Program-made: the position numbers and the translations under genes
The notes under the pieces: generated by a model
Database searches by the model: none
Seen by the model: the letters and a program-made list of their open reading frames with translations, nothing else
Told to the model about the DNA's origin: nothing
In this document: positions 1 to 6,888 of the stretch, piece by piece
How positions within the stretch are numbered: position 1 is the first letter of the stretch
Layout: every line of letters starts with the position of its first letter
From: JBCCRH01 sp039208045
GTDB taxonomy: Bacteria; Bacteroidota; Bacteroidia; Chitinophagales; Saprospiraceae
DNA length: 12,466 bases
Assembly: GCA_039208045.1 (NCBI GenBank)
Contig: JBCCRH010000145.1
Span: 1-12,466 of the forward strand
Direction: 5' to 3'

Positions 1-840
1 AAGTGGATGATGGGCTGGATGCACGACACCTTAAATTACTTCAAAAACGATCCCATCCACCGACAGTATCACCACAATGAAATTACCTTCAGTCTGGTGT
101 ATGCTTACACAGAAAACTTTATGTTACCGCTATCTCATGATGAAGTGGTACACGGTAAAGGGTCGCTCATTAAGCGCATGCCGGGTGATGAGTGGCAGCG
201 TTTTGCCAATCTTCGCCTCTTGTTTGGCTATATGTACACTCATCCAGGCACACAGTTGCTCTTTATGGGCGGGGAGTTTGGCCAAACCAGCGAGTGGAAT
301 ATCGAGCGCGGCCTAGAATGGTGGCTATTGGAGCACAAAGTGCACCAAGGGATGAAAGAATGGGTGAAAAAGCTCAATCATTTCTATCGAGCAAGCACTG
401 CCCTGTATGAGTTGCAATTTGATAATGCGGGCTTTGAATGGATCGATCATGGCGATTATCGCAATAGCACCCTTTCCTACCTGCGTAAAGGAAAGCAAGA
501 GGGAGATATGGTAGCAGTCATCTGCAATTTTACGCCAGTGCCTCGCCCCGGTTTCAAGCTAGGGGTACCTACCGGCGGGACTTGGACTACTGAGCTCAAT
601 AGCGACGATGTTGAATTTGGTGGTAGCGGAGCAGCCGTACCGGCTAAGTCCGAAGCAGTGGAAGGAGAGTGGGGTGGTCGTCCTTTTCATGTAGAACTGG
701 ACTTGCCGCCACTCGGTATTTTGGTATTAAAAGCTGCTGCTAAAGTGGCACCAAAAAAGAAGAAGGCCACAACGGCAAAGAAAAAAACTACGGCTAAGAA
801 AAAGACCACTACCAAAAAAAGTACCACTGCTAAGAGCTAA
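1..840 (+). CDS. glgB: 1,4-alpha-glucan branching enzyme, C-terminal part (5' end outside window)
   Basis: This cytoplasmic GH13 enzyme introduces alpha-1,6 branches into glycogen. The reading frame is open from base 1, so the gene begins upstream; the visible part is 279 codons. The sequence around codons 42-53 (LPLSHDEVVHGKGSL) is the conserved GH13 region IV of GlgB, with the transition-state His-Asp pair at codons 46-47. It is followed by the GlgB-typical RMPGDEWQRFANLR and LLFMGGEFGQ segments. The catalytic nucleophile and acid/base residues lie upstream and cannot be checked. From about codon 145 a C-terminal beta-sandwich domain runs to LPPLGILVLKA. The last ~30 residues are an added low-complexity tail of Lys, Thr and Ala, resembling histone-H1-like tails and not part of the core enzyme. 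The 3' end is partly duplicated downstream (975-1040). Family assignment is very secure; any role for the tail is unknown. Confidence 0.96.
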   Translation, partial: KWMMGWMHDTLNYFKNDPIHRQYHHNEITFSLVYAYTENFMLPLSHDEVVHGKGSLIKRMPGDEWQRFANLRLLFGYMYTHPGTQLLFMGGEFGQTSEWNIERGLEWWLLEHKVHQGMKEWVKKLNHFYRASTALYELQFDNAGFEWIDHGDYRNSTLSYLRKGKQEGDMVAVICNFTPVPRPGFKLGVPTGGTWTTELNSDDVEFGGSGAAVPAKSEAVEGEWGGRPFHVELDLPPLGILVLKAAAKVAPKKKKATTAKKKTTAKKKTTTKKSTTAKS

Positions 841-872
841 TGTCGTGTAATAAAAATAAGTTTTAGGGCCAC

Positions 873-970
873 GCGGATTGCAAACCTGCCCGATGCAGGC
901 GGGTCCACTGAGCGCGAGCCAAGCTTTAAAGAAAAAAGCCTAGCACGCGCATAGCGGATTTGCAATCCGC
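873..970. repeat. REP/MITE-like element with 12-bp terminal inverted repeats
   Basis: The left end GCGGATTGCAAA (873-884) is the exact reverse complement of the right end TTTGCAATCCGC (959-970). The right end also forms its own hairpin: ATAGCGGATT (951-960), loop TGC, AATCCGCTAT (964-973), a 10-bp perfect stem. Near the left end, CCTGC (885-889) and GCAGG (895-899) can pair. There is no coding capacity. Short GCGGATT/AATCCGC hairpins of this kind are, from memory, frequent dispersed repeats in Bacteroidota. The element lies between glgB and a second copy of the glgB tail. Confidence 0.6.
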
Positions 971-974
971 TATG

Positions 975-1040
975 AAAGAAGAAGGCCACAACGGCGAAGA
1001 AAAAAATACCACTACCAAAAAAAGTACAACAAGCAAATAA
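975..1040 (+). pseudogene. Degenerate second copy of the glgB 3' tail
   Basis: This stretch repeats the end of glgB. Bases 975-995 match 756-776 over 21 nt without mismatch, and 1008-1027 match 805-824 over 20 nt. Some of the intervening repeat units are missing. In the glgB frame the first half reads KKATTAK. A frame change in the A-run then leaves the second half reading TTTKKSTTSK followed by TAA (1038-1040), a plausible GlgB C-terminus. An ATG at 972 opens a 22-codon frame over the same DNA, but that frame does not correspond to the GlgB frame in its first half and is probably accidental. It looks like a remnant of the original or a duplicated glgB end, separated by the repeat element at 873-970. 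Confidence 0.6.
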
Positions 1041-1142
1041 GTATATATATTAAATCTGCATAATTATATTATATTCGCATATATAATACGATGCCTTACA
1101 ACCCCAAGGCAAGCGATTCTGCCATGCACGCTTTAGAATAAT
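1041..1142. other. AT-rich non-coding stretch
   Basis: Very AT-rich DNA (runs of TATATA around 1042-1090) between the glgB tail remnant and the palindromic repeat. I see no coding frame, tRNA or convincing promoter. The remaining gap DNA at 1355-1455, just before the metalloprotease gene, also shows no promoter that I would defend. Confidence 0.4.
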
Positions 1143-1310
1143 ACTAAGTAACAGTCAAACAATAACTTCACGATTTATGGCTGGCTCTTTTGCTCCAATA
1201 CTGCGTTGAAAAGCCTCGCCGATGCTAGGCATCGTCTGCATTTTTCGCCTTGTCTTGCAGCAAAATCCCCTTGCCAAAATGCGGAACTTATCCTTTGGCT
1301 GTTACTAAGT
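1143..1310. repeat. 168-bp imperfect palindromic repeat
   Basis: The outer ends ACTAAGTAACAG (1143-1154) and CTGTTACTAAGT (1299-1310) are inverted repeats with one mismatch. Similarity continues inward with small gaps, for example AATAACTT against the complement of AACTTATCC, and TTTTGCTCCAATAC against GTCTTGCAGCAAAA. The centre is CGATGC-TAG-GCATCG (1220-1234), a 6-bp stem. The whole unit could fold into one long imperfect hairpin. No protein is encoded. The form fits a non-autonomous palindromic repeat or MITE, probably present many times in the genome (inference). Confidence 0.6.
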
Positions 1311-1326
1311 CTCAGATTTTTGTCAG

Positions 1327-1354
1327 TACCTATAATTCGACAGAATTATAGGTA
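1327..1354. promoter_or_regulatory. 12-bp perfect hairpin upstream of metalloprotease gene
   Basis: TACCTATAATTC (1327-1338) and GAATTATAGGTA (1343-1354) are exact inverted repeats around a GACA loop. The site is about 100 bp before the metalloprotease start codon. It is AT-rich and lacks a following T-run, so it is not a classical terminator. It could be a dyad operator or part of the adjacent repeat. Confidence 0.4.
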
Positions 1355-1455
1355 AATGTTTACGTAGTTACTTAACCAACTTCCCCCCAGTTAAGCTGTA
1401 ATTGCTATACCCCAGTTACAAGAGTTATTCAAACCCAAACAAATTTTTTTTACTC

Positions 1456-3654
1456 ATGAAAAAACTACTTTTCGTCCTTAGTCTCTTATCACTCTCCTCA
1501 GAAGTGATAGCCCAAGCCCGTATTGCGGGCTTATCTTGCGGTACCGCTCCACCCAGTAGAGAGCAGTATGCCTACACCCGTGATGTGATAGCTAAAATGG
1601 CTGTTTCACGCAATACTGGTACAACAGGGATTCCCATACAAGTACATATCGTACAAGATAACGGCAGCGGTGGGCCCTCCTTGGAAGCTCTTGCTCAGGG
1701 CTTAGCTAATTTGAATGCTTTTTTTCAAGCAGCGGGTATTGAGTTCTATTACAAAGGCTTTCCAAATTATGCAGATGATACCGACTTGTATAACTTCGAT
1801 TTTTCAAGCCCTGACTCAGATACAGAGGCCGCATTGGTCAGCTTGTTTTCAACCGCTTCTGATGCCGTTAATATCTACTTTGTCGATGATATTGGTTTTG
1901 GTGGAAGTAGTGCTTGTGGCTATGCTTACTTTCCTGACAATGCCAGCTATAGCAATCGTGTAGTGATGAATAATGGCTGTCTGTTAAATGCGCCAAATGG
2001 CACATTCGTCCATGAATTTGGCCACTATTTTAGCTTGTACCATACCCATCAGGGAACAGAAAATGGGAATACGGACCCAGACGCCGAGAACGTTGCTCGG
2101 ACGGGGGCCAATGCGAATTGCGATACTGATGGAGACCTGCTCTGCGATACACCCGCAGATCCAAGAAGCAACAGGGTAACTTTAAATTCCGACTGTACGG
2201 TATCCAATGCAGGTACTGATATTCATGGAGAAACTTACACTCCCGATGTAGGTAACTTGATGTCCTATTTTTGGGATGGTTGTGGGGGCTATTTTTCTGG
2301 AGAACAGTACCTAAGAATGGTACAGGCTTTAGCTGTACGACAAGGGCATACGGCATACAGCTTAGATGCTGCTCCACAAAATGTCAATGTACCTACCAAT
2401 CTCACAGGGATATTGGATGAAGCTAATAGCCTCATCAATCTAACATTTATGGATAATGCCTCCAATGAGATGGGCTATATTATAGAGCGCTCTACTACCT
2501 CTGCCACTGCTGGCTTTACAGCTATGGTCAGTAAAGGAACTGGAATAGATGGGAACGCTTTTGTTGATAATGACCTCACTGCCAATACCGACTATTGGTA
2601 TCGTGTAAAGGCAGTAAATGGAGGGAAGGATGATTATAGCAATGTTGCTTTTGTTTCAGTGGGCCTAATCTACTGCTCTATCGGATCGCTAATTTGTGAT
2701 GAATTTGTGAGTCGGGTACAGATTGGTAGTATTGATAATAACAGTCAGTCATGTGCCAGTGGAGGTTATGAAAACTTTACTGCTCAAATGACAGAAGTTG
2801 CTATCGGAAACAGCTATCCTATTACCGTCTACAATGGCCCAAGAGTCTATACTGAAGATGAGTGCGGGATATTTGTAGATTGGAATCAGGATGGTGATTT
2901 TGATGACGGAGAGGAAAATATTCCGGTCAGTGGTGGCCCTAGCATTTACACCGCTACCATTACACCTCCTGCCAATGCACTTATTGGTGCTACCAGAATG
3001 CGCATACGCATTACTTGGAATCAAACTGCTACTTCTTGTAATATCCATAGTTATGGAGAAACCGAAGATTATACCCTAATGATCACCCAGGCACTCCCCG
3101 TGGAGTACGTCTCCTTTTTGGCGAAAGCTAACGAAAAATACAACACCCTCGAATGGGTAACCGAAACGGAAATAGATAACGAATGGTTTGTGATAGAGCG
3201 CATGCAGCCAAGTACCAACACCTTTGAACCTATCGGTAAAATCCCAGGATCGGGCACCTCCATCAGTACCTTGTTCTATGACTGGATCGACTGGGCGCCC
3301 TTAACGGGAAAAAACCTATACCGCCTCAAGCAAATTGACTACGATGGGGCTTATGATTATTCGGATGTGGTAGCAGTAGAGTGGGGGGATGCCTCGGATA
3401 TTTCGGTAAAGGTATTCCCTAATCCAGCAAAAGGGACCCTTTATGTCCATAGCAACAGGGCGTTCACTAATCTGAGTGAGGTGCGCGTTTTTAATAGTAT
3501 GGGACAAGCTATGCCTGTCTATTGGAGTAGAATTAATGGAGATAACCAGCTGGAGCTGCAAGTGAGCCACTTACCGAAGGGCATTTACCTGGTAGTGCCA
3601 GCCTCAGAGGATGGGATCAATTTCCCAAAGCAGTGGTTTACAAAAGTCGAATAG
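1456..3654 (+). CDS. Secreted M43-family zinc metalloprotease with FN3, GEVED and T9SS sorting domains
   Basis: This is a 732-residue secreted peptidase of the pappalysin/cytophagalysin (M43) type. I chose ATG 1456 because it begins a clean signal peptide (MKKLLFVLSLLSLSS, cleavage near AQA at ~19-21); a TTG 54 bp upstream only adds a polar extension. The zinc site HEFGHYFSLYH (186-196) fits HExxHxxGxxH-type metzincins with the M43 variation, and the Met-turn NLMSYF places Met at 269. The cysteine-rich CDTDGDLLCDTPADP insert before it is typical of cytophagalysins. Next come an FN3 domain (~306-403), a GEVED domain (~405-545) containing an acidic DWNQDGDFDDGEE loop and ending YGETEDYTL, a further beta domain common in Bacteroidota secreted proteins (~546-645), and a type A T9SS sorting domain (~651-732, starting VKVFPNPAKG). 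It is probably exported by Sec and then T9SS to the surface or medium. Its substrate cannot be inferred. Confidence 0.93.
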   Translation: MKKLLFVLSLLSLSSEVIAQARIAGLSCGTAPPSREQYAYTRDVIAKMAVSRNTGTTGIPIQVHIVQDNGSGGPSLEALAQGLANLNAFFQAAGIEFYYKGFPNYADDTDLYNFDFSSPDSDTEAALVSLFSTASDAVNIYFVDDIGFGGSSACGYAYFPDNASYSNRVVMNNGCLLNAPNGTFVHEFGHYFSLYHTHQGTENGNTDPDAENVARTGANANCDTDGDLLCDTPADPRSNRVTLNSDCTVSNAGTDIHGETYTPDVGNLMSYFWDGCGGYFSGEQYLRMVQALAVRQGHTAYSLDAAPQNVNVPTNLTGILDEANSLINLTFMDNASNEMGYIIERSTTSATAGFTAMVSKGTGIDGNAFVDNDLTANTDYWYRVKAVNGGKDDYSNVAFVSVGLIYCSIGSLICDEFVSRVQIGSIDNNSQSCASGGYENFTAQMTEVAIGNSYPITVYNGPRVYTEDECGIFVDWNQDGDFDDGEENIPVSGGPSIYTATITPPANALIGATRMRIRITWNQTATSCNIHSYGETEDYTLMITQALPVEYVSFLAKANEKYNTLEWVTETEIDNEWFVIERMQPSTNTFEPIGKIPGSGTSISTLFYDWIDWAPLTGKNLYRLKQIDYDGAYDYSDVVAVEWGDASDISVKVFPNPAKGTLYVHSNRAFTNLSEVRVFNSMGQAMPVYWSRINGDNQLELQVSHLPKGIYLVVPASEDGINFPKQWFTKVE

Positions 3655-3662
3655 TGGGAAAA

Positions 3663-3697
3663 TTTAAACGCACGAGTACAAAGCTCGTGCGTTTAAA
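3663..3697. terminator. Bidirectional intrinsic terminator between convergent genes
   Basis: TTTAAACGCACGAG (3663-3676) and CTCGTGCGTTTAAA (3684-3697) form a 14-bp perfect stem with a 7-nt loop, exactly between the stop of the metalloprotease gene (3654) and the stop of the convergent lipoprotein gene (3703). The A/T ends of the stem can supply a short U-tract in either direction. Confidence 0.75.
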
Positions 3698-3702
3698 CTA
3701 GT

Positions 3703-4143
3703 TTATCGCTGCGCTTGTATGAGTACCCCTTCGGAACTACCATCCACTACGCTATTGATCAAAAGTATTCCTTCGCCAAGCGATATGGTAGCCGCTATAT
3801 CAGCCAATGGAGAGCCATCTGGTACAGCCGAGAAATTAATGCGTTGCTCGGCTTCGTCTAGTGTATAGGTACTAGAAAGCGAGCCGCTATCTGCATCATC
3901 AACACCGTCAAGGGTAAGGGTATAAATACCTTCATTAGCACCAGTCTCATCAAAATCGAGCGTGATCGATTCATACGCTGTAAAATCGACAACAGCGCCA
4001 TCCTCTACCCAATTAAATACGGCCCAAATGCCTTGTATCTGCTCATTGAGAGTAGGGTCGTCATCATCAGCGCAGCCCGAAAAGAATAAGGGTACTGATA
4101 GAACGGATAGTGCAACAACTAGATAGCGTAAATTAATTTTCAT
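3703..4143 (-). CDS. Small lipoprotein, probably surface-exposed, unknown function
   Basis: A 146-residue protein with a lipoprotein signal peptide: a hydrophobic segment at residues 7-21 and lipobox FFSGC with the lipidated Cys at 24. The residues right after the Cys are ADDDD. In Bacteroidota an acidic cluster just after the lipidated Cys is a known lipoprotein export signal for outer-leaflet display, so surface exposure is a fair inference. The rest (W40, W45 and a series of short beta-strand-like segments with T/D/G) resembles small lipocalin-like Bacteroidota lipoproteins, but I see no diagnostic motif. The start ATG (4141-4143) directly precedes the signal peptide. The TonB-type receptor gene lies upstream on the same strand, separated by 163 nt with a 58-bp palindrome, so co-transcription is uncertain. 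Confidence 0.82.
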   Translation of the reverse strand: MKINLRYLVVALSVLSVPLFFSGCADDDDPTLNEQIQGIWAVFNWVEDGAVVDFTAYESITLDFDETGANEGIYTLTLDGVDDADSGSLSSTYTLDEAEQRINFSAVPDGSPLADIAATISLGEGILLINSVVDGSSEGVLIQAQR

Positions 4144-4185
4144 AGTATTATTAATTGGAGGTTAGTGAATACATCCTCAGGATAC

Positions 4186-4243
4186 CTCGGAGCGATTAAG
4201 GACTCGGAGGTCTTAAGACCTCCGAGTCCTTAATCGCTCCGAG
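4186..4243. repeat. 58-bp perfect palindrome (terminator or cruciform)
   Basis: The left arm 4186-4214 (CTCGGAGCGATTAAGGACTC and on to CTT) and right arm 4215-4243 are exact reverse complements over 29 bp with no spacer. The centre is AGGTCTTAAGACCT. It lies between the stop of the TonB-dependent receptor (4307) and the start of the lipoprotein gene (4143), both on the minus strand. It could end receptor transcription or be a dispersed repeat hairpin. A second small palindrome, AATCAGCTGATT, follows at 4251-4262. Confidence 0.75.
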
Positions 4244-4306
4244 TCCTAGCAATCAGCTGATTACCATACAATTAACCCAAGTTACCTCGCGTCTGTTCAC
4301 CATCGC

Positions 4307-6760
4307 TTAATAATTTCCACCATCGCCACCAGATTTCTGGTCGCTATTGTCAATAGCCGAACGCACCCGTTTTTTCTTAAAGTCCAACTTGCCAAACGAC
4401 CACCGCAGCGTTGCATTAAACGAACGGAAAGGTACCGAAAACTCACTGCGCTGAATGAAGTTGTCTCCAACCAAGCTATTCGGAAAGCGAAGGTCTCTGT
4501 TAAAGGGCGAGATCACCTGTATCCCCAAGCTCAACTTCTTAGAGAATTCCTTGCGAGCCCCCATGCTGTAGTACTGAAAAGCCGCGCGCGTCCCTTGTAT
4601 GGTCTGTCGTGGACTGCGGAAAAAGCCAAAAATCTCAAACCGCCAGCCCGATCCAAAGTCCATGCTGGAATTGACATTGCCGTTCCAAAGCACTGCCTGG
4701 TTGGATAAATTGATCCCTTCAGCGGTGCTTTCGGTATCGTAGGTAAAGAGGTTGAATCCACCGCGTAGCGTCCAGAACTTAGCAATCGTAGCAGAGCCAA
4801 AGAAGTTGAATCCAATGGAGTTATTCTGGCCGATATTCAAAAATTCCGTCTCCGAGCGCGCTAATTGGCTATTGAGGGTTGTGAAACGCTCAATAACATC
4901 AGTGGTGCGGCGGTAAAAGACGGAAGCATTCAACACAATGCCCTTGATAAAGGTGTTATAGCTCAGGTCAATCTGATCCGTCAGCTCAGGATCAAGGTCT
5001 GGGTTACCAAAGGAGATATTACGATCATCCGCTACATTTACAAACGGATTGACGAAGAACAAACTAGGGCGCTGGATACGTCGGCTATAGCTCAGCTTGA
5101 GCGTCTGAAAGTTCTTAAACTTGTGGCTCAAAATAATACTAGGTAAAATATTGTCGTACGTATTGGTGAAAGGAGTGATCTCACCACTATCAAAATCCCC
5201 CGCAATCGTCGTATGCTCGTAGCGCGCACCAGCAACAAGGCCAAAGTCCTCCGTGATATTTACATTAAAAGAAATATAGCCGGCCAGCACATCTTGCTCA
5301 TAATTGAACACATCCGTCTGATCGGCAACGATTTGATTCGTCAGATTATCAAAGTTGCTAAAGTCACTATTGATGTCCCGAATGATCGCCTTTACCCCTG
5401 TTTCCATCTTCAAGCCTTCTTTGAATGGATGCGTGTAGTCCGCTTGAAAAATATTTTCAAAGTTCAAGCCATCATTTTCATTCAATAGGTCACGGCGCAA
5501 GCCCTCTCGATTACCCACTTGGTCAATCGTATTATCCGTAAAGCTTTGAGCACCACTCAATTGAAAAGCAAAAACCAATTCTTGATCTGGCGTCTTAAAC
5601 GTCTTGCGATAGTCGGTCGACCAATCAAAGCCTCCGCGCAGGCTTCTCGAATCATTAAAGCGCTCAAACACATCAGTATTCTCACCCGTATTCACCACCT
5701 GCGTAGTCCCCTCATTATTTCGGCCAAACCCCCGGAAGGTCAGCGAAGAAGTGATGCTGTTGTAGGCATTAATATCATAAAAAGCACTGACAGAGCCGTT
5801 GGGGCCGTAGCTATTATTGGTATTGGTACCATCTTGTTGTAGTATATTACCATCATTATCTTCGCGATAGAACGTAGAAGTACCCTCGCGTGGCCAGGAG
5901 AACCAAGAGCCCGCATTGAAATTCATACCAAAGCGCCCCCTCGCCAAGCTCATGCTCAAATTGGCCCGGTTGCTGATGTTACCAATAGAGGTATTCAAAG
6001 CCCCAGTAAAGCCTTCCACGCTCTTTTTCTTAGTAATAATGTTAATGATACCTGCCGTCCCCTCCCCATCATACTTCGCAGTTGGAGTCGTAATCACTTC
6101 CACTTTTTTGATCTGATCCGAAGGAATAGATTGCAGCGCTTCTGAGACATTTCCTGAAAAGATGGACGAAGGCTTGCCATTGATCAAGATCAACACATTA
6201 TTGGAACCACGGAGCGAGACATTCCCTTCAAAATCTACAGATACGAGCGGTACTCGACGAAGTAGCTCGGTAGCATCTGTTCCGGCAGTGGTAACATCTT
6301 TTTCTGGATTATAAACGATTTTATCAATCTTATTCTCGATAGCTGCTGCTTGGCCGGTCACTTCAACCGCATCTAGCACCACCCCTTCGGCAGAGAGTAA
6401 GATACCTTTCAAGTTGGCATCTGGTTTTTCTAGCGTCAGCGCTACCGCTTTGATGGTTTTGGTATTATAGCCCAAAAAAGAGACACTGATATCATAAGTA
6501 CCTGTTTTTACTTTTTCGAGCTTAAAGTCACCATCGTTATCGGTAATCGTTCCGTCTAGCTGTTTTTGAGTTTTGGAGTCGATCAGTACAACAGTGGCAA
6601 ATTCGATAGGGGTGCCAGCTGTAGAATCGATGAGGGTACCCGAAATGGTACCGATGATAGAAGGCCCTTTAGATTTTTTACCTCCCCAGCCACCAGGGCG
6701 TTGCGAAAAAGCAGTTAAGGCTGTGCCCAGGCACAGAAGGATAAGTAGAACTCGTCTCAT
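4307..6760 (-). CDS. TonB-dependent outer-membrane receptor (OMP_b-brl_3 type)
   Basis: An 817-residue outer-membrane protein of normal length for this family. Order of parts: Sec signal peptide (1-20, MRRVLLILLCLGTALTAFSQ); a Gly-rich linker; a carboxypeptidase-regulatory-like beta-sandwich (~36-125, with GTYDISVSFLGY); a plug domain (~140-245, with VSLRGSNNVLILINGKP and the conserved YDGEGTAGIINIITKK); then a 22-strand-type barrel to about 795, ending with the charged, Gly-rich tail KSGGDGGNY. Proteins of this class take up ligands across the outer membrane with TonB/ExbBD energy. No SusD partner is adjacent, so a SusC-type glycan role is not supported and the substrate is unknown. The ATG is immediately followed by the signal peptide. 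No Shine-Dalgarno sequence is visible, which is normal for Bacteroidota. A divergent serine hydrolase gene starts 128 nt away. Confidence 0.93.
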   Translation of the reverse strand: MRRVLLILLCLGTALTAFSQRPGGWGGKKSKGPSIIGTISGTLIDSTAGTPIEFATVVLIDSKTQKQLDGTITDNDGDFKLEKVKTGTYDISVSFLGYNTKTIKAVALTLEKPDANLKGILLSAEGVVLDAVEVTGQAAAIENKIDKIVYNPEKDVTTAGTDATELLRRVPLVSVDFEGNVSLRGSNNVLILINGKPSSIFSGNVSEALQSIPSDQIKKVEVITTPTAKYDGEGTAGIINIITKKKSVEGFTGALNTSIGNISNRANLSMSLARGRFGMNFNAGSWFSWPREGTSTFYREDNDGNILQQDGTNTNNSYGPNGSVSAFYDINAYNSITSSLTFRGFGRNNEGTTQVVNTGENTDVFERFNDSRSLRGGFDWSTDYRKTFKTPDQELVFAFQLSGAQSFTDNTIDQVGNREGLRRDLLNENDGLNFENIFQADYTHPFKEGLKMETGVKAIIRDINSDFSNFDNLTNQIVADQTDVFNYEQDVLAGYISFNVNITEDFGLVAGARYEHTTIAGDFDSGEITPFTNTYDNILPSIILSHKFKNFQTLKLSYSRRIQRPSLFFVNPFVNVADDRNISFGNPDLDPELTDQIDLSYNTFIKGIVLNASVFYRRTTDVIERFTTLNSQLARSETEFLNIGQNNSIGFNFFGSATIAKFWTLRGGFNLFTYDTESTAEGINLSNQAVLWNGNVNSSMDFGSGWRFEIFGFFRSPRQTIQGTRAAFQYYSMGARKEFSKKLSLGIQVISPFNRDLRFPNSLVGDNFIQRSEFSVPFRSFNATLRWSFGKLDFKKKRVRSAIDNSDQKSGGDGGNY

Positions 6761-6793
6761 AATAAGTTGTTATTCAATTACACGTAGAAAAAT

Positions 6794-6821
6794 CAAACTA
6801 AAAATGGTATGAAGCCAAAAA
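6794..6821 (-). promoter_or_regulatory. Possible Bacteroidota-type promoter for the TonB-dependent receptor
   Basis: Read on the minus strand, TTTTTG (6816-6821) and TTAGTTTG (6794-6801) resemble the Bacteroidota -33 (TTTG) and -7 (TAnnTTTG) elements. The -7 match has one mismatch. The 14-nt spacer is shorter than usual, so this is only a candidate. It would place transcription start ~25-30 nt before the ATG. Confidence 0.25.
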
Positions 6822-6888
6822 GGTTGTTAGCGGGCTCAATTATTTTTTGCTACCTTGCTGGTTTTGAGCGCTATTAATCTACCACATC

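Noticed and set aside
972..1040. 22-codon ATG frame (MKEEGHNGEEKNTTTKKSTTSK) after the REP-like element
   Set aside because: Its DNA is a copy of the glgB tail, read in another frame in its first half, and no ribosome-binding or conservation evidence exists; treated as a glgB remnant.
1402..1455. TTG-initiated extension of the metalloprotease
   Set aside because: It would place 18 polar residues before a clean signal peptide; ATG 1456 is the sensible start.
4143..4307. SusC/SusD glycan-uptake pair formed by the receptor and the small lipoprotein
   Set aside because: The lipoprotein has 146 residues, far smaller than SusD, and the receptor is of the OMP_b-brl_3 type without a polysaccharide locus nearby.
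4865..6116. Several plus-strand open frames of 60-107 codons opposite the TonB-dependent receptor
   Set aside because: They lack recognisable protein features and lie fully antisense to a well-supported gene; typical shadow frames.
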